Made by a program: the position numbers and the translations under genes. From assembly GCF_015350975.1 (NCBI RefSeq), contig NZ_JADKRX010000001.1:824733-888732 (forward strand): a DNA stretch of 64,000 bases. Reading direction: 5' to 3'. A model generated the notes under the pieces. That model saw only the letters and a program-made list of their open reading frames with translations, did no database searches and was not told the origin of the DNA. Below, piece by piece: positions 37,276 through 46,812 of this stretch. Each line of letters starts with the position of its first letter. The first letter of the stretch is position 1. The DNA comes from Curtobacterium sp. VKM Ac-1395. GTDB lineage: Bacteria; Actinomycetota; Actinomycetes; Actinomycetales; Microbacteriaceae.

Positions 37276-37334
37276 CCAGCGTCTCGACCGCACCCGCACG
37301 AACTGCAGCACCCGCACGACACGAAGGAACGACC

Positions 37335-37664
37335 ATGAGCTTGATCGACGACCACCACGCGACCACCGAGATCACCCTCGACACCGAGACGATCGAGGTC
37401 ATCGCGGCCATCGAGGCCGAGGTCATCGCACCCGCTCAGCCCGCGCGCGCCACGATCCTCTGGACCCGACCGGACACCGGGCTCTGGGCCGCGAACTACG
37501 GCGGCTACTACGGCGGCACCGTCGACAAGCAGGGCTCGCACTACTTCGTGTCGGACACCTTCGGCCAGTACGTCGGCGACTTCCGCTCGCTCGAGGAAGC
37601 CCAGGCGAAGCTCGCCGAGCGGCTGCACATGGTCCTGCCGGACGTCATCCGGACCACCTCCTAG
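37335..37664 (+). CDS. Unknown small acidic protein, paralogue B (109 aa)
   Basis: About half of its residues match paralogue A over the whole length: LDTETIEVIAAIEAE, PARATILWT, WAANYGGYYGGTVDK, VSDTFG, VGDFRSLEEAQ, LAERLHMVLPDVIR. The N-terminal 12 residues differ. The head-to-tail pair looks like a tandem duplication with each copy kept intact. The ATG is preceded by AAGGAA. It ends before a hairpin terminator. Function unknown; it sits between two wall-anchored protein genes. Confidence 0.8.
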   Translation: MSLIDDHHATTEITLDTETIEVIAAIEAEVIAPAQPARATILWTRPDTGLWAANYGGYYGGTVDKQGSHYFVSDTFGQYVGDFRSLEEAQAKLAERLHMVLPDVIRTTS

Positions 37665-37678
37665 TCGTCCTCCACAGC

Positions 37679-37704
37679 ACGCCCCGTCGGTCTCCGGCGG
37701 GGCG
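37679..37704 (+). terminator. Terminator after the paralogue pair
   Basis: ACGCCCCG and CGGGGCGT pair across a 10-nt loop about 14 bp after the stop codon. Confidence 0.75.
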
Positions 37705-37751
37705 TTCGTCATGTCCGGGGCAGCAACCGTCGGGCCGTCCCCCGAACGAGT

Positions 37752-37771
37752 GGTCCCCCCTACTGGGGACC
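37752..37771. promoter_or_regulatory. CCCC-N5-GGGG palindrome (copy 5)
   Basis: GGTCCCC-CCTACT-GGGGACC has perfect 7-bp arms 120 bp before the giant surface protein gene. It is the most symmetric member of the family. Confidence 0.5.
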
Positions 37772-37890
37772 AGCACTGTCCCCAATTCCTCTGGGTTTCC
37801 TGTCAGGATCAGGCCAGCGCGAACGTCCGTTCTCCCGGCCCTGCGGGATCGAGCGGGTCGCGTTCCGTCGACCCGACCCGGAAGTGATCC

Positions 37891-40800
37891 ATGCTGTCTG
37901 CAACCCAGCGCTCTGCTGTGCCCCGCCGCCGTGCGGGCGTCCGGCCCCTCGCCGTGCTCGCTGCCGCCCTGCTCGTGGGGACCGGACTCAGCACGGCCAC
38001 GGCCGTCGTCGCGGCGACACCGGCGTCAGCGGTCACCGCGACGACCGACGGCCACTTCGTCTGCGACCAGAACACGCTCTACGCGACGAACGGCGCCGGC
38101 AAGGTCGTCGCCGTCGACATCACGACGGGCGACACGAAGGGCTCGACGGTCGACGTCGCCGACCTCGGGACGGGCGCGAACAACGGCCTCGGCATCTCGC
38201 GTGAGGGCAAGTCGCTGTTCGCCGCAGGCAACGGCACCACCGCGACGATCCGCTCGTTCGACCCGGCGACGAACACCGCGTCCGACCCGATCGCCACGGA
38301 CAAGGTGCGGCCGATCATCCGCGGTGCCGTCAACCCGGCGACCGGCATCTACTACTACGGCGACAACACCGGCTGGCTCGGCGCGTACGACCCGGCGACG
38401 AAGCAGTACCTCGGCCAGGTCGGCCAGGTCAACGGGCTCAAGTCGGGCAACGGCGACTTCGCGTTCAGCTCGCGCGGCCTGATGTTCGTCGTCGCCGCCG
38501 ACACCGTCTACCGCGTCAACACCGAGACGGTCCCGACGACCTCCGGCACGACGGCCCTGGCCACCACCGCCATCGCGACCCTGCCGTCGGGCACGAACAG
38601 CCCGGGCATCGCGTTCTCGTCCGACGGCTACCTCTACGTGTCGAACTCGGTCACGACGAACAACGTCGCGACCACGACGATCTACCAGCTCGACCCGACC
38701 GCGGGCACGCAGGTCCGGAGCTTCCCGATCGTCGGCAACTACGGCGCCAGCGACCTGGCGTCCTGCAACTACGCGGACACGGTCACCGGCCAGGCCTCGA
38801 TCGACGAGCGCTGGGCGGCCGGCGACCAGTTCGGCCTCGCGATCACCGGCGACGGCATCACCGGCTCGAACACGGGCACGAGCGACACCACGACCGGTTC
38901 CGACACCGGCGTGCAGACCCGCAAGGCCGGCGCGATCCTGACGACGCCCGGCAAGAACTACACCGTGACCCAGACCCCGTCGGGCACCACCGACCCGGCG
39001 AACTACAGCACGACGTGGAAGGCCGTCGACCTCGGCAGCAACCGCACCGTGGCGACCGGCACCGGCACGAAGGCGTCCTTCGTGTTCCCGCAGGCCGTGT
39101 CGAGCGACGGCACCGACGTCGTCGTGACCTTCGCCAACGTGATGAAGGCCACCCACGTCAGCACCAGCCCCGACACCCGCACCACGCCCGCCGGCACCCC
39201 GGTACGCGTCCCCGCGGCCGGCGTGCTCGCGAACGACAGCGGCACCGGTCTGTCCGTCGTGTCGAACACGACTCCTTCCCACGGCTCCGCGACGGTCGCC
39301 GCCGACGGCTCCTGGACCTACACGCCCGCCGACCGGTTCTCCGGCACCGACGCGTTCGACTACACCGCGAAGGACTCCTCGGGCCGCACCGCGACGAGCA
39401 CCGTCACGGTCACCGTGACCCCGAGCGCCGCGGCCGACGCCGTCACCGTGCACGCGGGTTCGACCACGACCGCCGGGGCCAGCGACGGCCTCCTCGCCAA
39501 CGACGCCGGCAAGGGCCTGACGGTCACCGACCACACCGATCCGACCCACGGTGTCCTCGACCTGCACGCCGACGGCTCGTACACGTACACCCCGGCCGCC
39601 GGCTGGTCCGGCCCGGACACCTTCACCTACTCGGCGACCGACGCCTCCGGCACCACGACCACCGCGACCGTGACGGTCACCGTCCTGCCGACGGCGGGGG
39701 CCGACACCGTCACCGCGACGGCCGGACAGCCGACCGTCGGAGCCGCGCCGGGCCTCCTGGCCGACGACCTGGGCCACGACGTCCGCGTGAGCGGGTCCAC
39801 CCAGCCCGCCCACGGCACGGTCGCCGTGCAGCCGGACGGCTCGTACACGTACACGCCCGCTGCTGGGTTCTCCGGCACGGACACCTTCACGTACACGGTG
39901 ACCGACGGCTCCGGCTCCGACACCGTGACGGTCACCGTCCACGTCGCCCCCCGGGCCGTGGCCGACACGGTCAGCGTCGCTGCCGGCGGTTCCGCCGCAA
40001 CGACCGACCGCGCGACCGGACTGCTCGGCAACGACCTCGGCGACGGCCTCGGCGTGACGGCGCACACCACGCCGGCCCACGGCTCGCTCGAGCTCGACGG
40101 CGCCACCGGCACGTACACGTACACGCCGGCCGCCGGGTTCTCCGGCACGGACACCTTCGAGTACACGGTCGTCGACCGGTCGGGCACCCCGGCCACCGCG
40201 ACCGTCACCGTCGTCGTCCAGCCCACGGCGAGGGACGACCGCGCGACGACCACGGCGAACGTGCCGGTCACGGTCGACGTGCAGGGCAACGACCTCGGAA
40301 CGGAGCTCGTCACCACGATCGTCACCGGGCCGACGCACGGCACCGCGGTCGTCGCGGACGACGGCAGCGTCGACTACGCACCGACGACCGGCTCCTCCGG
40401 CACCGACACGGTCACCTACCGGGTCACCGACGGCGCCGGCCGGACCTCGGGCACCGCGACCGTGACCATCACCGTCGCACCGCACGCCCTGCCCGACACC
40501 GCCACGACGACGGTCGACCAGGCCGTCACCATCGCCACGAGCGCCCTGACCGGCAACGACGTCGGCACCGGCGTCACCGTGACGGACGTGCGTGACGCGC
40601 AGCACGGCACCGTCGCCCTCGGGCAGGACGGCACCGTCGTCTTCACCCCGACCACCGGGTTCTCCGGCACCGCGACCTTCCACTACGACGTCGTCGACGC
40701 GGCGCGCGGCACCGCCACCAGCTGGGTCGTCGTGGTCGTCGGACCCCAGGCAACGCCCGACACCGCGACGGCGACCGCTGGGTCGACGCTGACGGTCGCT

Positions 40801-43341
40801 GCGTCAGCGGGCGTGCTGGAGAACGACCACGGCACCGGTCTGACGGCGACGATCGACGAGCAGCCCCTCCACGGCACCGTGGACCTGCACGCCGACGGCT
40901 CGTACACGTACACGCCGAGGGACGGCTGGTCCGGCCCGGACACCTTCACGTACACGGCCACCGACGCCGAGGGCAACACCTCGACCGGCATCGTGCGCGT
41001 CACGGTGCGGCCGAGCACGGTGGAGGACGCGATCACCACGGCCGCCGGGCAGCCCGTCACCGTCACCTCGCGTGACCTGACGGCGAACGACCACGGCACC
41101 GGCCTGACGGTCACCGCCGTCGGCCCCACGACCACGGGCGCCACCACCACCGGAACCGTCGTGCGCAACGCCGACGGCACGGTCACCTACACGCCGGCAC
41201 CCGGCACGTCGGGCACGGACACCTTCGGCTACGTGGCCACGGGGTCCGACGGCACCACGGCGACCGGCACCGTCACGGTGACGGTCACCCCGGTCGTCGT
41301 CGCCGCCGACACCGCGGCCACCGCGGACGGCACGCTCGTCGTCCCCGCCGACCAGGGCGTCCTCGCCGGCTCGACCGGCACCGGCCTCACCGTCACGGAC
41401 GCCACGAAGCCCGCACACGGCGCCGTCGACGTGGCCGAGGACGGGTCGTACACGTACACCCCGACCCCGGGGTACTCCGGCCCGGACTCCTTCGACGTGA
41501 CCGTCACCGACGGCACCGGCACCACCACGACCGGCACCGTGACGATCACCGTCACCCCGAAGGCGCTCGCCGACACGGCCACCACGAGGGCGTCCACGCC
41601 CGTCGACGTCCGCGTCACGAAGAACGACTCGGGCACCGCGCTCACGGTCACCGCGGTCGGCACGCCCGGCCACGGCACCGCGACCATCGGCGGCCCCGGG
41701 ACGGTCACGTACGTCCCCGCGTCCGGGTTCTCCGGCACGGACACGTTCACCTACACCGTGACGGACCCGACCTCGGGCACGGCCACGGCGACCGTCACCG
41801 TGACGACCACCCCGACGGCCGTCGCCGACGTCCTCCGCACCCCGGCGCGCACGGCACTGCGGATCGCCGGCACCACGCTCACCGGCAACGACCGTGGCAC
41901 CGGCCTTCGGGTCACCGGTCACGGGAAGGCCGCCCACGGCACCGTGACGGCCGGCCCGGACGGGTCGCTCGTCTACACGCCCGGCGCCCGCTTCTCCGGC
42001 ACGGACACCTTCACCTACACGGCGACGGACGCATCCGGGCAGCCGACGACGACCACCGTCACCGTCCTGGTGGGCGCGGTCGCGACCGACGACTGGAGCA
42101 CCACGACGACCAACGGCGTCGTGCGCATGTCCGCGGCGAAGGGCGTGCTGGCCGACGACGCCGGCACCGGCCTGTGGGCGTCCATGGAGACGAAGCCCCA
42201 GCACGGCGTGCTCCGCCTGGCGAAGAACGGCTCCTACGTCTACACGCCGAGCTCCGGCTGGTCCGGTCGTGACTGGTTCACGTACGCGGCGCACGACACC
42301 GACGGCAACACCGCCACCGCACTCGTCGCGATCGACGTCGTCCCCACCGCGAAGCCCGACGCTGCCCGCACCACGACCGGCACCCCGGTGACGGTCAAGG
42401 GCCCCGGCGTGCTCGGCAACGACCACGGCAGCCGCCTGCGGGTCGTCGCGGTCGGTGCGGCAGCGCACGGCACGGCGACGATCGCCGCTGACGGCACCCT
42501 CCGGTACACGCCGGCCGCCGGGTTCTCCGGGACCGACCGCGTCACGTACACCGCGCAGGACGCCTCCGGCCAGCGGGTGGACTCCGCGGTGGACGTCACG
42601 GTGGGCATCGCGGCCGCGGACGACCACGGCAGCACCATCGCCGGCGTCGCCCTGCCGGTGAGCGCACCCCACGGTCTGCTCGCCAACGACCGCGGCACCG
42701 GCCTGACCGTCGCGCTCGACGGCAAGCCCGCGCACGGCACCGTCACCGTGCACGCCGACGGCTCGTACGTCTACACGCCGGCCGCCGGGTTCACCGGCAC
42801 CGACACCTTCACGTACCGGGTGACCGACGCCGCGGGCCAGCGGACCACCGCGACCACGACCATCACCGTCGTCGCGCACGCCGTCGCCACCGACGACCGG
42901 GTCGTCGGCACCCAGGGCCGCGCCGTCACGATCGCCCCGATCGGCAACGACGACGCCACCGGAGGCGCCCGCTTCCGGACCGCCTCACTGCGCCTGGTCG
43001 ACCCCGCCACCGGCGCCCGCGTCTCCCGCGTGGCCGTCGACGGCCAGGGCGTCTGGATCGTCCGGGACGGCACCGTGCGCTTCACGCCGTCGGCCGACCG
43101 CCCCGGCACCGTGCAGATGCCCTACACGGTCACGGACACCGACGGGCAGTCCGTGACGGCGACGATCACCGTGGTCTACCCGGTCGGGCTCGCTGCTGCG
43201 GCGCATGCTGCACAGCTCGCCTTCACGGGTGCCACCGGCCTGGTCGGGATGGGCCTGGCGGCCCTGGCCGCGCTCCTGGCGGGCGCAGCACTGCTGCTCC
43301 GCCGTCGTCAGCCCACCTACGGTCCGATGCGGCGCGGCTAG
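37891..43341 (+). CDS. Giant wall-anchored tandem Ig-like repeat adhesin (1816 aa)
   Basis: The signal peptide spans residues 1-48 (twin-Arg-containing start, cleavage after PASA). A propeller-like domain (about 55-300) and a spacer beta domain (300-420) follow. About 15 repeats of roughly 80 residues then run to about 1740, each with the core GLLANDxGxGLTVT, HGTVxxxxDGSYTYTPAAGFSGTDTFTYTVTD. The last repeat differs (RFRTASLRLVDPATGARV, VRFTPSAD, PYTVTDTDG) and matches CshA-type fibril repeats. The C-terminus has LAFTGA, a hydrophobic helix and LRRRQ: a class-E sortase signal. Such proteins form long adhesive fibres. The repeats are divergent enough in DNA that recombination has not homogenised them. 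Confidence 0.9.
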   Translation: MLSATQRSAVPRRRAGVRPLAVLAAALLVGTGLSTATAVVAATPASAVTATTDGHFVCDQNTLYATNGAGKVVAVDITTGDTKGSTVDVADLGTGANNGLGISREGKSLFAAGNGTTATIRSFDPATNTASDPIATDKVRPIIRGAVNPATGIYYYGDNTGWLGAYDPATKQYLGQVGQVNGLKSGNGDFAFSSRGLMFVVAADTVYRVNTETVPTTSGTTALATTAIATLPSGTNSPGIAFSSDGYLYVSNSVTTNNVATTTIYQLDPTAGTQVRSFPIVGNYGASDLASCNYADTVTGQASIDERWAAGDQFGLAITGDGITGSNTGTSDTTTGSDTGVQTRKAGAILTTPGKNYTVTQTPSGTTDPANYSTTWKAVDLGSNRTVATGTGTKASFVFPQAVSSDGTDVVVTFANVMKATHVSTSPDTRTTPAGTPVRVPAAGVLANDSGTGLSVVSNTTPSHGSATVAADGSWTYTPADRFSGTDAFDYTAKDSSGRTATSTVTVTVTPSAAADAVTVHAGSTTTAGASDGLLANDAGKGLTVTDHTDPTHGVLDLHADGSYTYTPAAGWSGPDTFTYSATDASGTTTTATVTVTVLPTAGADTVTATAGQPTVGAAPGLLADDLGHDVRVSGSTQPAHGTVAVQPDGSYTYTPAAGFSGTDTFTYTVTDGSGSDTVTVTVHVAPRAVADTVSVAAGGSAATTDRATGLLGNDLGDGLGVTAHTTPAHGSLELDGATGTYTYTPAAGFSGTDTFEYTVVDRSGTPATATVTVVVQPTARDDRATTTANVPVTVDVQGNDLGTELVTTIVTGPTHGTAVVADDGSVDYAPTTGSSGTDTVTYRVTDGAGRTSGTATVTITVAPHALPDTATTTVDQAVTIATSALTGNDVGTGVTVTDVRDAQHGTVALGQDGTVVFTPTTGFSGTATFHYDVVDAARGTATSWVVVVVGPQATPDTATATAGSTLTVAASAGVLENDHGTGLTATIDEQPLHGTVDLHADGSYTYTPRDGWSGPDTFTYTATDAEGNTSTGIVRVTVRPSTVEDAITTAAGQPVTVTSRDLTANDHGTGLTVTAVGPTTTGATTTGTVVRNADGTVTYTPAPGTSGTDTFGYVATGSDGTTATGTVTVTVTPVVVAADTAATADGTLVVPADQGVLAGSTGTGLTVTDATKPAHGAVDVAEDGSYTYTPTPGYSGPDSFDVTVTDGTGTTTTGTVTITVTPKALADTATTRASTPVDVRVTKNDSGTALTVTAVGTPGHGTATIGGPGTVTYVPASGFSGTDTFTYTVTDPTSGTATATVTVTTTPTAVADVLRTPARTALRIAGTTLTGNDRGTGLRVTGHGKAAHGTVTAGPDGSLVYTPGARFSGTDTFTYTATDASGQPTTTTVTVLVGAVATDDWSTTTTNGVVRMSAAKGVLADDAGTGLWASMETKPQHGVLRLAKNGSYVYTPSSGWSGRDWFTYAAHDTDGNTATALVAIDVVPTAKPDAARTTTGTPVTVKGPGVLGNDHGSRLRVVAVGAAAHGTATIAADGTLRYTPAAGFSGTDRVTYTAQDASGQRVDSAVDVTVGIAAADDHGSTIAGVALPVSAPHGLLANDRGTGLTVALDGKPAHGTVTVHADGSYVYTPAAGFTGTDTFTYRVTDAAGQRTTATTTITVVAHAVATDDRVVGTQGRAVTIAPIGNDDATGGARFRTASLRLVDPATGARVSRVAVDGQGVWIVRDGTVRFTPSADRPGTVQMPYTVTDTDGQSVTATITVVYPVGLAAAAHAAQLAFTGATGLVGMGLAALAALLAGAALLLRRRQPTYGPMRRG

Positions 43342-43350
43342 CAGGTCCTG

Positions 43351-43404
43351 ACGGGAGGCCCCGACCACCTCCGCCACCCGGCGGACGTGATCGGGGCCTC
43401 CTGT
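43351..43404. terminator. Convergent terminator
   Basis: ACGGGAGGCCCCGA pairs with TCGGGGCCTCCTGT (one mismatch). An inner GCCACCCGGC-type dyad lies in the loop. It separates the adhesin gene from the SRAP gene. Confidence 0.7.
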
Positions 43405-43413
43405 CGTGCGCCG

Positions 43414-44145
43414 TCAGGCGACGGGGTCGATGAGCTGCGGGCCGTCGTTCCGCACGCTGTTGACCGCGCGGGAGACCTCGTACTGCTCCAGGCCCGCGGC
43501 GACGGCCAACGACTCGTGGTCGAGCAGTGCGAGCAGGTCGTCGCTGCCCAGGTCGGCGCCGAGCCAGTCGTCGTAGCCGTCGGGCGTGAGGAACGCCGGC
43601 ATCCGGTCGTGCACCTCGCCCGGAGCCACGTGGGCGTCCCGCGTGATGATCGCCAGCGACAGCCGCCACTTGTCCGGGTCGTCCTCGGGCTTGGTCGGGT
43701 CGGGCCAGGCGCTCACGACGCCGGCCATGGCGAGTGCGCCGCCGGGTTCGTGCACGAAGTGGGGCTCCTTGCCGTCCTCGCGCACGACCCACTCGTAGTA
43801 GCCCTGCGCGGGGACGATGCACCGGTTCGTCGCGAAGGCCCGCTTGAACATGCCGCTCGTGGCCACGGTCTCGATGCGGGCGTTGATCGGCTTCGGCCGC
43901 TGCTTCTGGAAGTCCTTCGCCCAGCTCGGCACGAAGCCCCAGCTGATCTGCGGGAGTTCACGCTCCCCGTGGCGCTGGCGGACGGCGGAGACGGGGTCCG
44001 TCGGCGCGACGTTCCAGCTCGGGACCAGCCCGGTGCTCACCACGCCGGTGTCCTGGTTCACGTGTTCGGTCCGGGCGGCGAGCTCACCGATGAGTTCCGG
44101 GAGCAGGTCGGCGGTGGTGTCGGAGACGACGAAGCGGCCACACAT
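43414..44145 (-). CDS. SRAP/HMCES-YedK family abasic-site protein
   Basis: The 243-residue product begins MCGRFVV; Cys2 becomes the N-terminal catalytic residue that forms a thiazolidine link to abasic sites in single-stranded DNA. WNVAPTDPV, the RPKPINARIET stretch with Asn/Arg, RCIVPAQGYYEW with active Glu, and VHDRMPAFL with catalytic His are all present. It shields abasic sites during replication. The length is normal for bacterial YedK. Monocistronic; no LexA box is seen by eye. Confidence 0.93.
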   Translation of the reverse strand: MCGRFVVSDTTADLLPELIGELAARTEHVNQDTGVVSTGLVPSWNVAPTDPVSAVRQRHGERELPQISWGFVPSWAKDFQKQRPKPINARIETVATSGMFKRAFATNRCIVPAQGYYEWVVREDGKEPHFVHEPGGALAMAGVVSAWPDPTKPEDDPDKWRLSLAIITRDAHVAPGEVHDRMPAFLTPDGYDDWLGADLGSDDLLALLDHESLAVAAGLEQYEVSRAVNSVRNDGPQLIDPVA

Positions 44146-44218
44146 GCGCCCAGTGTGCCCGTCCCCGCCGACACCGGTGCGGGCCCGGCGGCGTGCGTGC
44201 GCGCGTGCCTGCCGGCGG

Positions 44219-44977
44219 TCAGGCGCCGGGGCGAGTCTCGGCTGGGCGGACATCGTGCGCCGTGATCGGCGCGCGATCTGTCCGTGGCGGCGAGACTCGG
44301 TCCGTCCGGATGGCCGTGGCCGTGGCCGTGGCCGTGGGCGTGGGCGTGGGCGGAGTGGGCGGTGTGGGGCGTGCGTCGGTCGGGGGCAGGGCAGCGGCGG
44401 CACGGCGGGCTCGTTCGGCGCGGCCGAGTTCGCGGACCCGGTCGAGCGTGGCGACGGACCAGAGGGCGAAGTACACCAGCATGTACGCCGGCAACGCCCC
44501 GGCCGTCCACCCGGCCACCGCGGCGAGCAACCCCGCGACGAGGAGTGGCGCCCACCGCGACAGGTCGAGCACGATGCCACGCCGGAGCAGCGCGGTGTCG
44601 ACGAGGACCGCCTCCCGGTCCTCCGGGCGCACGGCGGGAGCCTTCGCCCGCAGGTACGGCTTGACTGCTGCCCGAACGGTCCGCGCGGTGTCGGGCCGGA
44701 CCTGCCGACCGTTGATCGTCGCCGCCGGGTCGAGGGGCCGGGCGATGGGACAGCAGCTCAGCGCGAGCAGGCCCGTCGCGACCGCCAGCAGCACGATCAC
44801 GACGACCGTCAGGCCCGTGCTCGTCGATACCCACCGGAAGGCGGCTTCGGTCGCGACCATGACAACGGCAGCGACCACGGCCGCGAGCACGCCGATGCGG
44901 ATCGCACGCCGGAACCGGTCGACGGAGACCGCGTCCGCGACGTGCGCGCGGAAGACCTGCCAGCCGAGTCGGAACAC
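44219..44977 (-). CDS. Membrane protein, paralogue A of a tandem pair
   Basis: The 252-residue protein starts with MFRLGWQVFRAHVADAVSVDRFRRA, then has two helices (about 27-75), a soluble middle (80-130) and one or two further helices (135-175). It ends in a polar low-complexity tail of TPTP/TATA repeats encoded by a 6-bp tandem repeat at 44311. The N-terminus closely resembles the gene at 45147. No family recognised. The GTG start has AGGA upstream. Confidence 0.65.
   Translation of the reverse strand: MFRLGWQVFRAHVADAVSVDRFRRAIRIGVLAAVVAAVVMVATEAAFRWVSTSTGLTVVVIVLLAVATGLLALSCCPIARPLDPAATINGRQVRPDTARTVRAAVKPYLRAKAPAVRPEDREAVLVDTALLRRGIVLDLSRWAPLLVAGLLAAVAGWTAGALPAYMLVYFALWSVATLDRVRELGRAERARRAAAALPPTDARPTPPTPPTPTPTATATATAIRTDRVSPPRTDRAPITAHDVRPAETRPGA
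44311..44352. repeat. Hexanucleotide tandem repeat in coding sequence
   Basis: TGGCCG x4 followed by TGGGCG x3. In the minus-strand gene it encodes alternating Thr-Pro and Thr-Ala dipeptides, so slippage changes tail length without a frameshift. Confidence 0.75.
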
Positions 44978-45146
44978 GTGGTCAGTCCTACCCGGACCAG
45001 CTGAGCATCGCTCGGACCGGTGGGGCGATGGCGGCGTTCTGGTCGCGCGCTGACGAATCCGGAGGACGAACCCCGCGTTCCGCGAACCGGATCCGTCACC
45101 GTCGCGAACGAGAACTGCCGTCCAGGTCGCTCACCCGAGCCGCCGG

Positions 45147-45836
45147 TCAGTCCTCGGGCAGCCCGAGCTTCGTGCCGCGCGCTGTGGGGGAACGCGGTGC
45201 GCCGTCGCGGCGCTGGCGCTGGCGCTGGGGCTCGGCCTCGGGGGACGGCAGTGACTCGGCCAGTCCTCGGGCACGCTCGACGCGTCCGAGCCGCCGTGCA
45301 CCCGCGATCGACCACGCCGCGGACATCACCGCGACCCAGAGCACCACGCGCCCGGGGAGGTCGAGGACCACGGCGGCCCCGAACGCCACCACCGACGCCG
45401 CGATGAGGACGAGGCTGCGCCAGAGCTCCGGCACGATGGCGGTGCGGAAGGCCTCGGCGTGGCGCAGCACCTGGTCCCGGTCCTGTGCCGCGATCGTCGG
45501 TGCCGACCGCGTCCGGAAGTACCGCTCGGTGTCGTCCGGCGCCGGGAGCAGACTGCCGGACCAGTCCACGCGCGACCCGTCAGCGGACCGCGGTCGCACC
45601 GGGACCGCAGCGACCCCGACGAGACCGACGGCGATCGCGAGCAGCACGATGCCCACCCACGTCACGGGCTCGCCGAGGTCCGGCCACGGCGCGACTGATC
45701 CCACGATGACGAGCACGGCCAGGGCGAGGGCGGCGACGAGGGCGCCGATGCGGGCGGCCCGACGCCTCCGGTCAGCGGGGACGCACCGGCTGACGTGGTC
45801 GCGGAAGGCGCGCCAACCGAGGGAGAACATCCTCAC
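45147..45836 (-). CDS. Membrane protein, paralogue B of a tandem pair
   Basis: The 229-residue protein opens MRMFSLGWRAFRDHVSRCVPADRRRRA, matching the start of the gene at 44219, and has the same four-helix layout with a soluble middle and a charged tail. The GTG at 45836 is preceded by GGAG at seven bases. The 169-bp gap between the two genes has no frame or strong hairpin. Function unknown. The pair may form a heteromeric membrane complex or be a recent duplication. Confidence 0.65.
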   Translation of the reverse strand: MRMFSLGWRAFRDHVSRCVPADRRRRAARIGALVAALALAVLVIVGSVAPWPDLGEPVTWVGIVLLAIAVGLVGVAAVPVRPRSADGSRVDWSGSLLPAPDDTERYFRTRSAPTIAAQDRDQVLRHAEAFRTAIVPELWRSLVLIAASVVAFGAAVVLDLPGRVVLWVAVMSAAWSIAGARRLGRVERARGLAESLPSPEAEPQRQRQRRDGAPRSPTARGTKLGLPED

Positions 45837-45981
45837 GTTCTACTCCAGGGTCCCGTACGGCCGCGGTGCGAGCGGCCGCCGACGCGGGACACGCCCGGTC
45901 AGCCAGGCCGGGGGAGCGGCGGACACCGGTCGTGGTGCCGGGGTTCAGCGATCGTCCAGACAGAGGCGGTCACCTGGCTCC

Positions 45982-46406
<425 letters not shown>

Positions 46407-46407
<1 letters not shown>

Positions 46408-46802
46408 TGAGCCCGCTGCCGGCGAACACGACGCGCTGCCCCTGCCTCAGCGGCAACCCGTACGACGAGTGCTGCGGGCCGCTCCACGCCGGCGCTGCCG
46501 CCCCGACTGCGGAACGCCTGATGCGCTCCCGCTTCTCGGCCTTCGCGCTCGGGCTGCCCCAGTACCTGCTCGACTCGTGGCACCCGAGCACCCGCCCGGC
46601 GTCCCTCGAGCTCGACCCCGAGCAGCGCTGGACGCGCCTGGACATCGTGGGCACCCGGGACGGAGGCCCGTTCGACACCCGGGGACAGGTCACGTTCCGT
46701 GCGTGGTGGCGGTCCGACACCGACCGTGGCACGCTCGAGGAGACGAGCGACTTCGTCCGTGAGCGGGGCCGCTGGTCCTACGTCAACGGGGTCGTCTCCT
46801 GA
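46407..46802 (+). CDS. YchJ-family SEC-C-motif protein
   Basis: The 131-residue protein has the N-terminal zinc-binding motif CPCLSGNPYDECCGPLH (CxC...CC), then the YchJ-family domain (AERLMRSRFSAFALGLPQYLLDSWHPSTRP, VTFRAWW, SDFVRERGRWSYVNG), similar in fold to NTF2. Biochemical role unknown. TGATG coupling with ohr suggests cotranscription in stress. The length is normal. Confidence 0.9.
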
Positions 46803-46812
46803 CGGGAGCCCC

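Noticed and set aside
38026..40683. 885-codon minus-strand frame opposite the giant adhesin
   Set aside because: The translation is a repetitive Gly/Arg/Val string produced by reading the Ig repeats backwards.
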